From assembly GCA_014381855.1 (NCBI GenBank), contig JACNKV010000074.1, positions 1 to 40,124 of the forward strand: a stretch of DNA of 40,124 bases, read 5' to 3'. The notes below the pieces were generated by a model. That model searched no databases and was not told the origin of the DNA. It saw only the letters and a program-made list of their open reading frames with translations. The first letter of the stretch is position 1, and each line of letters begins with the position of its first letter. The translations under genes were made by a program, and so were the position numbers. This stretch comes from Fidelibacterota bacterium (lineage in GTDB: Bacteria; Fidelibacterota; Marinisomatia; Marinisomatales; JACNKV01). Of this stretch, positions 1 through 7,518 are shown in pieces.

Positions 1-8
1 ACTTTTCA

Positions 9-1070
9 CTAAAGTAGTTCTGACCTTTCATTATGTTTCAGCCAGTCCACCAGTTCTTTTACGTCTTCTACTTTATCTTTTTGGACGACAAGCGTCGCAT
101 CGTCCGTATTAATGACCACAATATTATCCAGCCCGAGAACGGCGGTGAAATGCCCGTTAGACTGGATATAGTTATTTGATCCTTTCAAAATAACGCCGTC
201 GCCTTTTATCACATTATTAGTATTTGTTTTGGGCGATACGTTGTAAACGGAGTCCCATGAGCCGAGGTCATTCCAACTAAAGCCGGCACGAACAACATAG
301 GTGTCATCGACGACTTTTTCCATCAGACCATAGTCGATAGAGATTGGATGAACATCCTCCCAGATATCCTCAAAGGATTGAGAGTTGCCTATCCGGAGCC
401 GGATGCGTTCAAGGTGCTCATAAAGATCCGGGATATACGTTTTTAGTTTGGACATTAACGTATTGGTTTTCCAAATAAAGATTCCTGCATTCCAGAGGAA
501 ATCCCCGCTTTTAAGAAACTTTTTCGCCAATTTGAGATGTGGTTTTTCCGCAAATACTTTTAACCGATACGCATCCAAATGATCTTCATCGCTTTTTTGG
601 TCATATTGAATGTAACCGTAGGCGGTGGATGGGAATACCGGCGGAATTCCTAAGGTAACGATAGATTCGTTTTTCCGGGCGAGGTGATTGGCAGTGCCGA
701 TGGCTTTTGCAAATTCTTTATGCCCGACAATCAAATGGTCAGCGGGGAAAATCCCCATCACTTCATTCGGGTGTTTTTTTGCAATATGTAACGCCGCTAA
801 ACCAATGCAGGGAGCGGTGTTTTTCCCGCTGGGCTCTACAATGATATTCTCCTTGCTGATATTGCGAGTTTCTTTCTGAACGGACTTAGCAAGGTCTTCG
901 CGGGTGACAATATAAATATCTTTGACCAGTTTGATTTTTTTCAACCGCTCAACGGTCATTTGGAGCATGGTTTGCTCCCCGACAATGTTCAACATTTGCT
1001 TTGGGCGGGTATGGCGGCTGTACGGCCAGAACCGGGGTCCGCTTCCTCCTGCCATTATAACAGCTATCAT
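9..1070 (-). CDS. manC: Mannose-1-phosphate guanylyltransferase (GDP-mannose pyrophosphorylase)
   Basis: This enzyme makes GDP-mannose from mannose-1-phosphate and GTP in the cytoplasm, supplying mannose, fucose or rhamnose units for surface polysaccharide or glycosylation. The 353-residue length matches the short family form that lacks the C-terminal phosphomannose isomerase cupin. The nucleotidyltransferase signature is at residues 7-19 (AGGSGPRFWPYSR), followed by the RPKQ lysine. The later FAEKP and WNAGIF motifs, which bind sugar phosphate in this family, are present. The usual Thr of GGSGTRFWP is Pro here, and Leu of WPLSR is Tyr; these are mild deviations. A GGAGG ribosome site lies about nine bases before the ATG, 13 bases after the stop of the upstream lipoprotein gene, so the two are probably co-transcribed. 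The stop codon is at the window edge. Confidence 0.93.
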   Translation of the reverse strand: MIAVIMAGGSGPRFWPYSRHTRPKQMLNIVGEQTMLQMTVERLKKIKLVKDIYIVTREDLAKSVQKETRNISKENIIVEPSGKNTAPCIGLAALHIAKKHPNEVMGIFPADHLIVGHKEFAKAIGTANHLARKNESIVTLGIPPVFPSTAYGYIQYDQKSDEDHLDAYRLKVFAEKPHLKLAKKFLKSGDFLWNAGIFIWKTNTLMSKLKTYIPDLYEHLERIRLRIGNSQSFEDIWEDVHPISIDYGLMEKVVDDTYVVRAGFSWNDLGSWDSVYNVSPKTNTNNVIKGDGVILKGSNNYIQSNGHFTAVLGLDNIVVINTDDATLVVQKDKVEDVKELVDWLKHNERSELL

Positions 1071-1083
1071 TTTGATATGCCTC

Positions 1084-2724
1084 CTACTTGGGTCTCAGAT
1101 CAAGTTCCAGATCCCAGTTTGCACGGATATCAACCGTGTCCGGAATTTGCCAGAATTGTTCTGACACCACGTTTTGGATTGCATCCCCAAACGTATAGGA
1201 ATTATTTTGATCTTGATCGTTGTAGATCATTAGGAAATATGTTCCTTCAGGTACATGATTAAATTCAAAAACCGTCGCTGAATTTACACATTCTGACAAT
1301 GTAAAAGTTGAATTATCCGCTGATGTAAGGTTTACCCGGCAATTTTTACACCATGGGATATCTGTTTGTCCCCGCAGAACTCCATAGCCAATAGGCTCGG
1401 TCGTTTTAATCACGATGGTTGTCAATGAATCCTTGAAGGTTGCTCGCGTAGCCATCGCCGTGCTGTCTTGTGTTAGCGTCACCTGATAAGTGGAATTCGG
1501 TTCCCAGCCGTCAACGGGATATATGTTAAGACACATCGAATTCACCCATTCTTCAATAACGGCAATAGCTACACTATCCTCTTTGGTGAGCGCCAACCCA
1601 AATGGAGAACGTGATTTCTCCACTGGTTTGGAGAAGACCAACGACACACTCGGTGTCTCTGTTTTATCCGGGGATAGTTTCAATGTTTGCTTCGGTGAAA
1701 GTAAATCCAGCCAGGTTGTATCCGGTTTTTCGGGGACGATAACTGTTACAGCGGATGTGTCTGCCGCCTTTGTTTGGTTTTCGTCAGTTATGTTGATGAG
1801 GATCCGTAATTTTTCCCCGGGCGTTAACAAAGAATCGGAAATTAATATTACTTGCGTGGAATCCAATGAATTTACAAACCATGAAAAATCAAGGTTTTCA
1901 CCGGATTCCCTTTCGATAACCCCGCCGGGCTTTAGGTTTGTTTCGGTGACAGCATTACTAAATATCAGCTTGCCCCAATTACTTTCCAGCCATTCTCCTC
2001 GCAATAAGCGTTGCTTGGATACGTCTTTATGAAGAAGCATATTTACATGCGACACAGAATCTTTTTCGGAGACAATAACAGACTTTTCCCAAAACATACC
2101 GTAACGCATTCGTGTCGGATCCAGCGCTCTTCCTGCCCCTTCATTGCCAATCGCGAGTATGTGATATGACCCCGGAGAGAGGTATTGAAATAGGTATGTG
2201 CCTGCATCCGTGACGTTGGTGATATAATCCGGTTCGGTAAAATACAAAGAATCCGGTTGAGTATTTGCTGAGTGTTTCCACAAATGGACAGAGGCGTTTT
2301 CGCTGCCTGAAACCACACCGGAGATTTGCCCGTGGTCAATTTGGGTTCCGGTGCTGTAGGCAAGATGAATTGGCTCTGCAAGCGGGACGCCGTGTTCATC
2401 TTTTAAATCCCGACTTACCGTAATGACGTAGGTTTGATTTGGAGAAAGCGTGTTTGGCAATCGCAAGAGAATATCTTCCCCGCGGAATTTAACATCAAGC
2501 GGCTGTCTGAGAATCGGGAAAACTCGTAGGCTTTTCTTAAGACTGTTTTCATCCATGTATTCAGAGAACTGAAGAAGAATCTCTCCCCCGGAAAATTCAA
2601 TCGTTTCGTTTGCAGGAGAGACAGTTACAAGATACGGAGGAGTCGTATCTTCCGGTCCGCCGGGCGGTGACTGAATTGCAGCACAGGACAGAATCAGAAG
2701 ATGCACTACGCATAAAAGGAACAA
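1084..2724 (-). CDS. Ig-like (SbsA/Big_5-type) domain surface lipoprotein
   Basis: This is a predicted lipoprotein of about 546 residues. A hydrophobic stretch ends in LILSC, a lipobox, followed by a PPGGPEDTTPP linker. That linker is characteristic of a family of FCB-group lipoproteins opening with an Ig-like domain of the SbsA/Big_5 type (about residues 30-125; LQFSEYMD, RLPNTLSPNQTYVITV). The rest is beta-rich with a second Ig-like repeat around residues 335-440 (SLVFSKPVEK, NSTYQVTL) and a C-terminal segment ending WDLELDLRPK. The function is unknown; a role in surface structure or adhesion is only inferred. The start is uncertain. The only standard start in range is TTG at 2724, giving a signal without basic residues. 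The frame stays open upstream to 2817 and adds Lys-rich residues just before, so a rare start codon (ATA, ATC or ATT) may be used. Confidence 0.75.
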   Translation of the reverse strand: MFLLCVVHLLILSCAAIQSPPGGPEDTTPPYLVTVSPANETIEFSGGEILLQFSEYMDENSLKKSLRVFPILRQPLDVKFRGEDILLRLPNTLSPNQTYVITVSRDLKDEHGVPLAEPIHLAYSTGTQIDHGQISGVVSGSENASVHLWKHSANTQPDSLYFTEPDYITNVTDAGTYLFQYLSPGSYHILAIGNEGAGRALDPTRMRYGMFWEKSVIVSEKDSVSHVNMLLHKDVSKQRLLRGEWLESNWGKLIFSNAVTETNLKPGGVIERESGENLDFSWFVNSLDSTQVILISDSLLTPGEKLRILINITDENQTKAADTSAVTVIVPEKPDTTWLDLLSPKQTLKLSPDKTETPSVSLVFSKPVEKSRSPFGLALTKEDSVAIAVIEEWVNSMCLNIYPVDGWEPNSTYQVTLTQDSTAMATRATFKDSLTTIVIKTTEPIGYGVLRGQTDIPWCKNCRVNLTSADNSTFTLSECVNSATVFEFNHVPEGTYFLMIYNDQDQNNSYTFGDAIQNVVSEQFWQIPDTVDIRANWDLELDLRPK

Positions 2725-2853
2725 TTTTATGTAATTAGTTTTGATTGTGATTTGCCTGTTTTGTGTCTTTTTATTGGGTGATAATTTAACAGATTTCTTT
2801 AATAAGTAGTTAAATCAAAATATTTGGTCATTACAGATTATTATACCGCTATA

Positions 2854-2885
2854 TTGACATAACACAGTATATTCTCCTGTAAAAT
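2854..2885 (+). promoter_or_regulatory. Possible promoter of the Lrp operon
   Basis: A TTGACA hexamer at 2854-2859 is followed by an AT-rich TGTAAAAT at 2878-2885, 20-50 bases before the Lrp ATG. The spacer of 18-20 bases is loose, so this is only a candidate. It lies in the divergent gap between the lipoprotein and the regulator, where an Lrp-family protein would commonly autoregulate. Confidence 0.3.
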
Positions 2886-2904
2886 AGTAAGAAGACAGAA
2901 CAAA

Positions 2905-3387
2905 ATGACCAACCTAGATAAAACAGATAAAAAAATTCTTGAAATCCTTCAGCAAAACGGAAAGATAACAAACTCTGAACTTGCCAAGCAAATAAACATC
3001 TCTGCTTCTCCGACACTGGAGCGAGTAAAAAAGTTGGAGAAACGAGGATTTATCAGACAATATGTTGCGCTGGTAGACCCTCATAAAGTGGGTGTAACCT
3101 GCTTTACGTATGTGGAAGTAACACTTAAGCGCCACGGAAAAGATCCTGTCCAGCGCTTTACAAGCTCCATCATAAAATTGGAAGAAGTCATGGAATGTCA
3201 TCACATTACCGGAGAAGCTGACTTTTTACTCAAAGTGGCGACAAAGGACATACCGAAATATGAGGATTTTATTATTCATAAACTTACAGCGCTGGAAGAT
3301 GTGCAACATTTAAAAACGCTAGTGGTGCTATCCACGCTCAAGCAAGAAACAAAAATTTCCGTAACAAATGGAGATGAAGCAAGATGA
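2905..3387 (+). CDS. Lrp/AsnC family transcriptional regulator
   Basis: This is a DNA-binding regulator that senses amino acids. The N-terminal winged helix-turn-helix is at residues 5-55 (LDKTDKKILEILQQNGKITN, then SELAKQINISASPTLERVKKLEKRG), and the ligand-binding RAM domain is at about 65-145 (TYVEVTLKRHG, ECHHITGEADFLLKV, LTALEDVQHLKTLVVLSTLK). The 160-residue length is typical. Its stop overlaps the next gene's ATG (ATGA at 3384), so it is translationally coupled to a PLP enzyme. It heads a co-directional run of amino-acid enzymes through 11381. The likely role is local control of this Met/homoserine/Tyr module in response to an amino acid, which is inference from position. The effector cannot be read from the sequence. 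Confidence 0.93.
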   Translation: MTNLDKTDKKILEILQQNGKITNSELAKQINISASPTLERVKKLEKRGFIRQYVALVDPHKVGVTCFTYVEVTLKRHGKDPVQRFTSSIIKLEEVMECHHITGEADFLLKVATKDIPKYEDFIIHKLTALEDVQHLKTLVVLSTLKQETKISVTNGDEAR

Positions 3388-4766
3388 ACAAAGTTAAAAA
3401 TGCAAATTATTGGATAGAAAAAGGGAAGCAAATGACCGCTGAACGCCAGCGGCGAATTGATAGAACAAAACAGTGGAAGTTCGATACGATAGCCACCCAC
3501 GGTCTTTATGATTTGACGGAAGCTCTCAACTCTAATAACGGTTCGATCATGGAACCCGTATATATGAGTCCGGCACAAGCCTATCACGACAGCGGAGAAA
3601 TGGAAGCTGCCTTAGCCTATCAAATGCCGACCTGGTGTTATTCACGTATCGCCAACCCATCCACGTTTTTCCTTGAAGAAACCACCGCCTTGTTAGAAGC
3701 CTATCAATCCGGAGTGGAAGCGTCTTGTGTGGCGACTTCCAGCGGAATGAGTGCAATTCGCACAGCAACAGACCCGTTTTTAGTCAAGGATGATTCGCTG
3801 CCCCCACCTAATTTTGTGGCATCCGCAAAAGTATACGGTGGTTCATTTCAGCAATTTTGGATTCGCCGAAGAAAAGAACAGGGGATTGAAGTCCGGTGGG
3901 TGACCAATCCTCTGGACTTAAACGAATGGGAATCTAAAATTGATGAAGGCACTCGATTTGTGTATGGAGAATTTCCGTCGAACCCATCCGTGGCATTATT
4001 CGATATTGAAAAAGTTGCAGAAATAGCCCATGCGCATACTATTCCGTTAATCGTGGATTCCACCTGTGCATCTCCTGCGCTGACGCGTCCACTCGAATTT
4101 GGGGCGGATATCGTGGTGCAGTCGGCATCGAAAGTTCTCTCGGCAAGCGGGACTTCCATCGTTGGATTATTAACCGCCAGAAAAAACATAGTGAGTAAAA
4201 TCGGAACGGATGAAATGAAAGCAAATTTTGCGATTTGGGCAAAACTCTGGCCTTATCGGGATAACGGACCGGCTTTGCATCCGATGGCAGCAATAATGAC
4301 ACTGAACGATATGCGGTCACTCAGAATGCGAATTGCCCAAATGAGCAACACCGCAATAAAAGTGTCTGAATATCTGGCTTCTCATCCAAAAGTGGGTCGT
4401 GTTTATTATCCGGGACTCGAAAATTATGAAGCATATAATCTGGCGAAAAAATACATGAAACTGGTGGACGGCACGGAGAATATGTTCGGTTATATGCTGC
4501 TGGCAGAGATTAATGAAAAGAATGACGGTGATACAGCTAATACCCGTCGGTTTTATGACAATTTGGATATGATTTGGCGTGCCACGGATTTAGGTCGGGT
4601 AAAGACGGTTGCAACCCTGAACGCAATTTCGACCCATCAACAGCAAGGGGAAGAAGGACGAAAATTGGCATCCATAAAACCCAATGCAGTCCGTATCGCT
4701 GTCGGGATCGAGCACGCGGATGACATCATCGCGGATCTTGAAAAAGCTCTGTCAACAGTTAAGTAG
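3384..4766 (+). CDS. Cys/Met metabolism PLP-dependent enzyme (trans-sulfuration family, long form)
   Basis: This is a fold-type I PLP enzyme of the cystathionine gamma-synthase/gamma-lyase/O-acylhomoserine sulfhydrylase family. Visible family motifs are YSRIANPS (residues 86-93, phosphate-binding Tyr and Arg from the neighbouring subunit), SSGMSAIRTA (119-128), KVYGGSFQQF (149-158, stacking Tyr), IVDSTCASP (223-231, the Asp that holds the pyridine nitrogen) and SASKVLSASG, with K250 as the predicted Schiff-base lysine. At 460 residues it is about 60 longer than usual, with extra N-terminal sequence (about 1-60) and a long insertion near 345-380. It overlaps the Lrp gene and is 9 bases ahead of homoserine dehydrogenase, which suggests homoserine, homocysteine or methionine chemistry. 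Synthase, lyase and sulfhydrylase cannot be separated from sequence alone. Confidence 0.85.
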   Translation: MNKVKNANYWIEKGKQMTAERQRRIDRTKQWKFDTIATHGLYDLTEALNSNNGSIMEPVYMSPAQAYHDSGEMEAALAYQMPTWCYSRIANPSTFFLEETTALLEAYQSGVEASCVATSSGMSAIRTATDPFLVKDDSLPPPNFVASAKVYGGSFQQFWIRRRKEQGIEVRWVTNPLDLNEWESKIDEGTRFVYGEFPSNPSVALFDIEKVAEIAHAHTIPLIVDSTCASPALTRPLEFGADIVVQSASKVLSASGTSIVGLLTARKNIVSKIGTDEMKANFAIWAKLWPYRDNGPALHPMAAIMTLNDMRSLRMRIAQMSNTAIKVSEYLASHPKVGRVYYPGLENYEAYNLAKKYMKLVDGTENMFGYMLLAEINEKNDGDTANTRRFYDNLDMIWRATDLGRVKTVATLNAISTHQQQGEEGRKLASIKPNAVRIAVGIEHADDIIADLEKALSTVK

Positions 4767-4775
4767 GAGAAAAAA

Positions 4776-5816
4776 ATGCAAAAAATAGCACTCATAGGAT
4801 TTGGAACTGTTGGTCAGGGTTTATGTGAAATCTTGCGCGACAAAAAAGACGAACTGAATAAAAAGTACAACTACGACTGGAAGATTGTAGCCGTTTCCGA
4901 TGTAATGAAAGGATCGGTTTATTGCCGCGACGGATTAAATGTTGAAAAATTATTAAATTTTGCCGCTTCAGGTCGTTCACTTGATGAATACGACTGCAAA
5001 TGCAATGCTGATATTTTAGAAACCGGGTGGGATGCACTACGAACCATTAATGAATCCAATGCGGATGTAATTTGTGAATTGGCTTTTACCGATCTGCAAA
5101 CCGGAGAGCCGGCAATTTCGCATTGTAAGGCTGCGTTTGAATCCGGGAAGCATATTGTTACCAGTAATAAAGGTCCTGCGGCATTAGCGTATCAGGAGAT
5201 GCTGAAACTGGCGCAGAATAACAATGTTGAGTTCAAAATTGAAGGGACGGTTGCAAGCGGAACGCCCATTTTGAATTTGGCAGAAGGTTCATTAGCCGGA
5301 AACACCATCACGTCTGTAAAAGGGATTTTGAACGGAACAACGAACTATATTCTTTCAGAAATGGAAAACGGGATGAGTTACGATGATGCACTCGCAAAAG
5401 CCCAGGAACTCGGGTACGCCGAAGCTGACCCAACCGGCGACGTGGAAGGCTATGATGCACGTGCAAAAGTTGCGATTTTGACCAATGTTGTTATGGGTGA
5501 AAGTTTTGGAATTAACGATGTATCGTGTGAAGGAATTACAAAAATTACATCAGAAGATATTGAGAAAGCAAAATCTCAAAATGCACGGTGGAAATTACTC
5601 GGTTCAACAGAGATTATTGACGGGAAAGTCGTTGCCTCTGTAAGACCGGAAATGGTCCCGATGAGCCACCCGCTGGCGGGAATTATGGGTGCAACTAACG
5701 CTCTCACCTTTACCACAGATTTAATGGGAGACGTCACGATTGTCGGAGCAGGTGCCGGAAAAATTGAAACAGGATTTTCGATACTTACTGATTTACTCGC
5801 AATAGAACGCGGATAA
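4776..5816 (+). CDS. hom: Homoserine dehydrogenase
   Basis: This enzyme interconverts aspartate-4-semialdehyde and homoserine with NAD(P)(H), in the Thr/Met branch of the aspartate pathway. The N-terminal Rossmann motif is GFGTVG (residues 8-13). TSNKGP at 129-134 carries the conserved Lys of the substrate site. The catalytic domain has KGILNGTTNYIL (182-193) and the strong family signature ELGYAEADPTGDVEGYDARAK (211-231) with the conserved Asp, Glu and Lys. At 346 residues it lacks the C-terminal ACT domain, so feedback inhibition by threonine through that domain is not expected. It is 9 bases after the preceding PLP enzyme with a GGAGAAAAAA ribosome site, so it belongs to the same operon. 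A catabolic direction (homoserine oxidation) is possible in this setting but is not shown. Confidence 0.93.
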   Translation: MQKIALIGFGTVGQGLCEILRDKKDELNKKYNYDWKIVAVSDVMKGSVYCRDGLNVEKLLNFAASGRSLDEYDCKCNADILETGWDALRTINESNADVICELAFTDLQTGEPAISHCKAAFESGKHIVTSNKGPAALAYQEMLKLAQNNNVEFKIEGTVASGTPILNLAEGSLAGNTITSVKGILNGTTNYILSEMENGMSYDDALAKAQELGYAEADPTGDVEGYDARAKVAILTNVVMGESFGINDVSCEGITKITSEDIEKAKSQNARWKLLGSTEIIDGKVVASVRPEMVPMSHPLAGIMGATNALTFTTDLMGDVTIVGAGAGKIETGFSILTDLLAIERG

Positions 5817-5854
5817 CACGGATTTTTTACTGAAAGAGCGTTATCTGTGGCTAA
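5811..5854. repeat. Remnant of the 'ATCTGTGGTTAA' dispersed repeat
   Basis: The gap between hom and the gamma-lyase-type gene holds GGATAACACGGATTTT followed by GTTATCTGTGGCTAA. These are partial, oppositely oriented versions of the 29-base repeat that is better preserved at 7050-7078, 7476-7506 and 8992-9020. GATAAC and GTTATC can pair as a short stem. It looks like a collapsed repeat pair. Confidence 0.45.
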
Positions 5855-5869
5855 ATAAGAGAGGATATT

Positions 5870-7051
5870 ATGAGTTTAAAAAACAAAAAACGTGACACAA
5901 AAGTAACACACGCCGGGCATGTAAAAGACCCCTTCGGCAGTGTGTCCCCACCCATTTATCAAACATCCACATTTGCGTTTGAATCTGCGGATCAGGGCGA
6001 TGCACGGTTTTCCGGCAAGGAAGACGGCTACATCTACACACGAATCGGAAATCCGACTACCGACGCTCTTCAGAATGCAGTCGCATCATTGGAAGGCGGA
6101 ATTGGCGCGTTAGCAACCGCCTCCGGGATGGCGGCAAGTTCCACGTTATTTATGGCGTTGCTCGGCTCGGGAAAACAAATTATCGGCACGGATGCGATGT
6201 ACGGTCCGACACGCGGCGTAGTTGAAAACGAATTTTCCCGCTTTGGTGTGAAATATGATTTTGTGGACTCCACCGATATTGAGAATATACGCAAAGCCAT
6301 ACGCCCGGAAACTGGACTTATCTTTATCGAAACTCCCGCGAATCCGACCATCAATATTACCGATATCCAGGCCTGTGCCGACCTTGCGCATGAACACAAC
6401 ATTCCCCTGGCTGTGGATAACACGTTCATGAGCCCGATGCTGCAAAATCCGCTGGCGTTGGGTGCCGATATAGTGATGCACAGCATGACAAAGTTCATCA
6501 ACGGACATACTGATGTCGTCGGAGGAATATTAGTTTTTAAGGAGAGTGCTTTACTACAAAAAACGAAGAAGGTCTTACTTTCGATGGGCGGAACCATGGA
6601 TCCGCATCAGGCATGGTTGGTTCTCCGCGGATTGCGTACGATTTCATTGCGCGTGGAGAAAGCACAACAAAATGCAGTCAAAATTTCTGAATATTTGGAA
6701 AACCATCAAAAAATTGAATGGGTGCGTTACCCGGGATTAACATCCCACCCCCAACACAATTTGGCAAAACAACAGATGAGCGGTTCCGGTTCGATGATGA
6801 GTTTTGAAGTCAAAGGCGGATTGGGTGCCGGTAAAAAACTCATGGACAATGTAACTGTTGCGACATTGGCAGTATCTCTGGGTGGGTATGAAACCCTTAT
6901 CCAACACCCTGCTTCCATGACACACGCCGGAATGAGTCAGGATGCACGCCTCGATTCAGGAATTACCAACGGACTGGTACGGCTCTCTGTCGGGTGCGAA
7001 GATGTTGAAGATTTGATTGATGACCTTGAAAACGCGTTGAAGAGCGTTTAA
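5870..7051 (+). CDS. Cystathionine/methionine gamma-lyase-type PLP enzyme
   Basis: This is a 393-residue enzyme of the standard trans-sulfuration family length. Motifs are SPPIYQTSTF (26-35), YTRIGNPT (56-63), the ATASGMAA loop (83-90), AMYGPTRG (109-116, stacking Tyr111), AVDNTFMSP (181-189) and SMTKFINGHTDVVGG with Schiff-base K208. Methionine gamma-lyases usually have Cys two residues after the stacking Tyr (YGCT). Here it is Pro (P113), as in many lyases of mixed cystathionine or methionine specificity, so strict methionine gamma-lyase activity is not assured. Likely reactions are gamma-elimination of cystathionine, homocysteine or methionine to 2-oxobutyrate. It is the second family member in this operon and sits downstream of hom. 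Confidence 0.88.
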   Translation: MSLKNKKRDTKVTHAGHVKDPFGSVSPPIYQTSTFAFESADQGDARFSGKEDGYIYTRIGNPTTDALQNAVASLEGGIGALATASGMAASSTLFMALLGSGKQIIGTDAMYGPTRGVVENEFSRFGVKYDFVDSTDIENIRKAIRPETGLIFIETPANPTINITDIQACADLAHEHNIPLAVDNTFMSPMLQNPLALGADIVMHSMTKFINGHTDVVGGILVFKESALLQKTKKVLLSMGGTMDPHQAWLVLRGLRTISLRVEKAQQNAVKISEYLENHQKIEWVRYPGLTSHPQHNLAKQQMSGSGSMMSFEVKGGLGAGKKLMDNVTVATLAVSLGGYETLIQHPASMTHAGMSQDARLDSGITNGLVRLSVGCEDVEDLIDDLENALKSV

Positions 7052-7078
7052 CCACGGATTTCACAGATTACACGGATT
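7050..7078 (-). repeat. 29-base dispersed repeat, left copy of an inverted pair
   Basis: AACCACGGATTTCACAGATT continues to ACACGGATT at 7078, starting inside the stop codon of the preceding gene. Its reverse complement matches the copy at 7478-7506 at about 22 of 29 positions. The two copies face each other around the broken GxxExxY gene. Confidence 0.7.
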
Positions 7079-7452
7079 ATGAAAAAAGAAATTAAATACA
7101 AAGATTTAACCTATAATATCATTGGTTCGGCAATGGAAGTTCACAAAATTCTCGGCAATGGTTTTTTGGAATCCGTTTATGAATCTGCATTTTGCGTTGA
7201 ATTAAGAAAAACAAAAATTCTTATCAAAATCAAGTTGAATATCCTGTGATTTACAAAGGTATTAATATTAAAACATTTGTTTGTGATTTGGTCGTTGATA
7301 ATAAAGTTGTGATTGAATTAAAAGCGATGATAAAAATAACAGACATTGAACGTGCACAAATATTAAACTATCTTAAAGTGACAGGATTAAGGGTTGGATT
7401 ACTCATCAATTTTGGTAGAGCTTCTCTTGAATATGAGAGGTTCGTTTTATAA
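7079..7452 (+). pseudogene. GxxExxY family protein (PD-(D/E)XK-like), frameshifted
   Basis: The ATG at 7079 opens MKKEIKYKDLTYNIIGSAME, then VHKILGNGFLESVYE with the family's Gly/Glu/Tyr motif (GNGFLESVY). The frame stops at 7247-7249. The remainder of the family fold continues in another frame, from about residue Tyr-Gln-Asn-Gln-Val-Glu-Tyr through FVCDLVVDNKVVIELKA (the PDxxxK-like core D...E-x-K) and LTDIERAQ/LNYLK-type helices to LEYERFVL at 7452. Aligning the two halves needs a single missing base near 7213-7216. The family has a restriction-nuclease-like fold and an uncertain role, and is often found in intergenic positions among small repeats. It probably makes no functional full-length product here, unless the shift is programmed or a sequencing error. 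Confidence 0.8.
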
Positions 7453-7475
7453 CAACTATAATTTACAGGGTCTTC

Positions 7476-7506
7476 ATCTGTGAAACCCGTGTAATCTGTG
7501 GTTAAC
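7476..7506 (+). repeat. 29-base dispersed repeat, right copy of an inverted pair
   Basis: ATCTGTGAAACCCGTGTAAT followed by CTGTGGTTAAC. It faces the copy at 7050-7078 across the GxxExxY pseudogene and ends just before the ribosome site (AAGGAG) of the aldehyde dehydrogenase gene. Confidence 0.7.
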
Positions 7507-7518
7507 TAAGGAGAAATC

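Noticed and set aside
7247..7249. TGA in the GxxExxY gene as a selenocysteine codon
   Set aside because: The family sequence resumes in a different frame before this stop, so a base deletion explains the break better.
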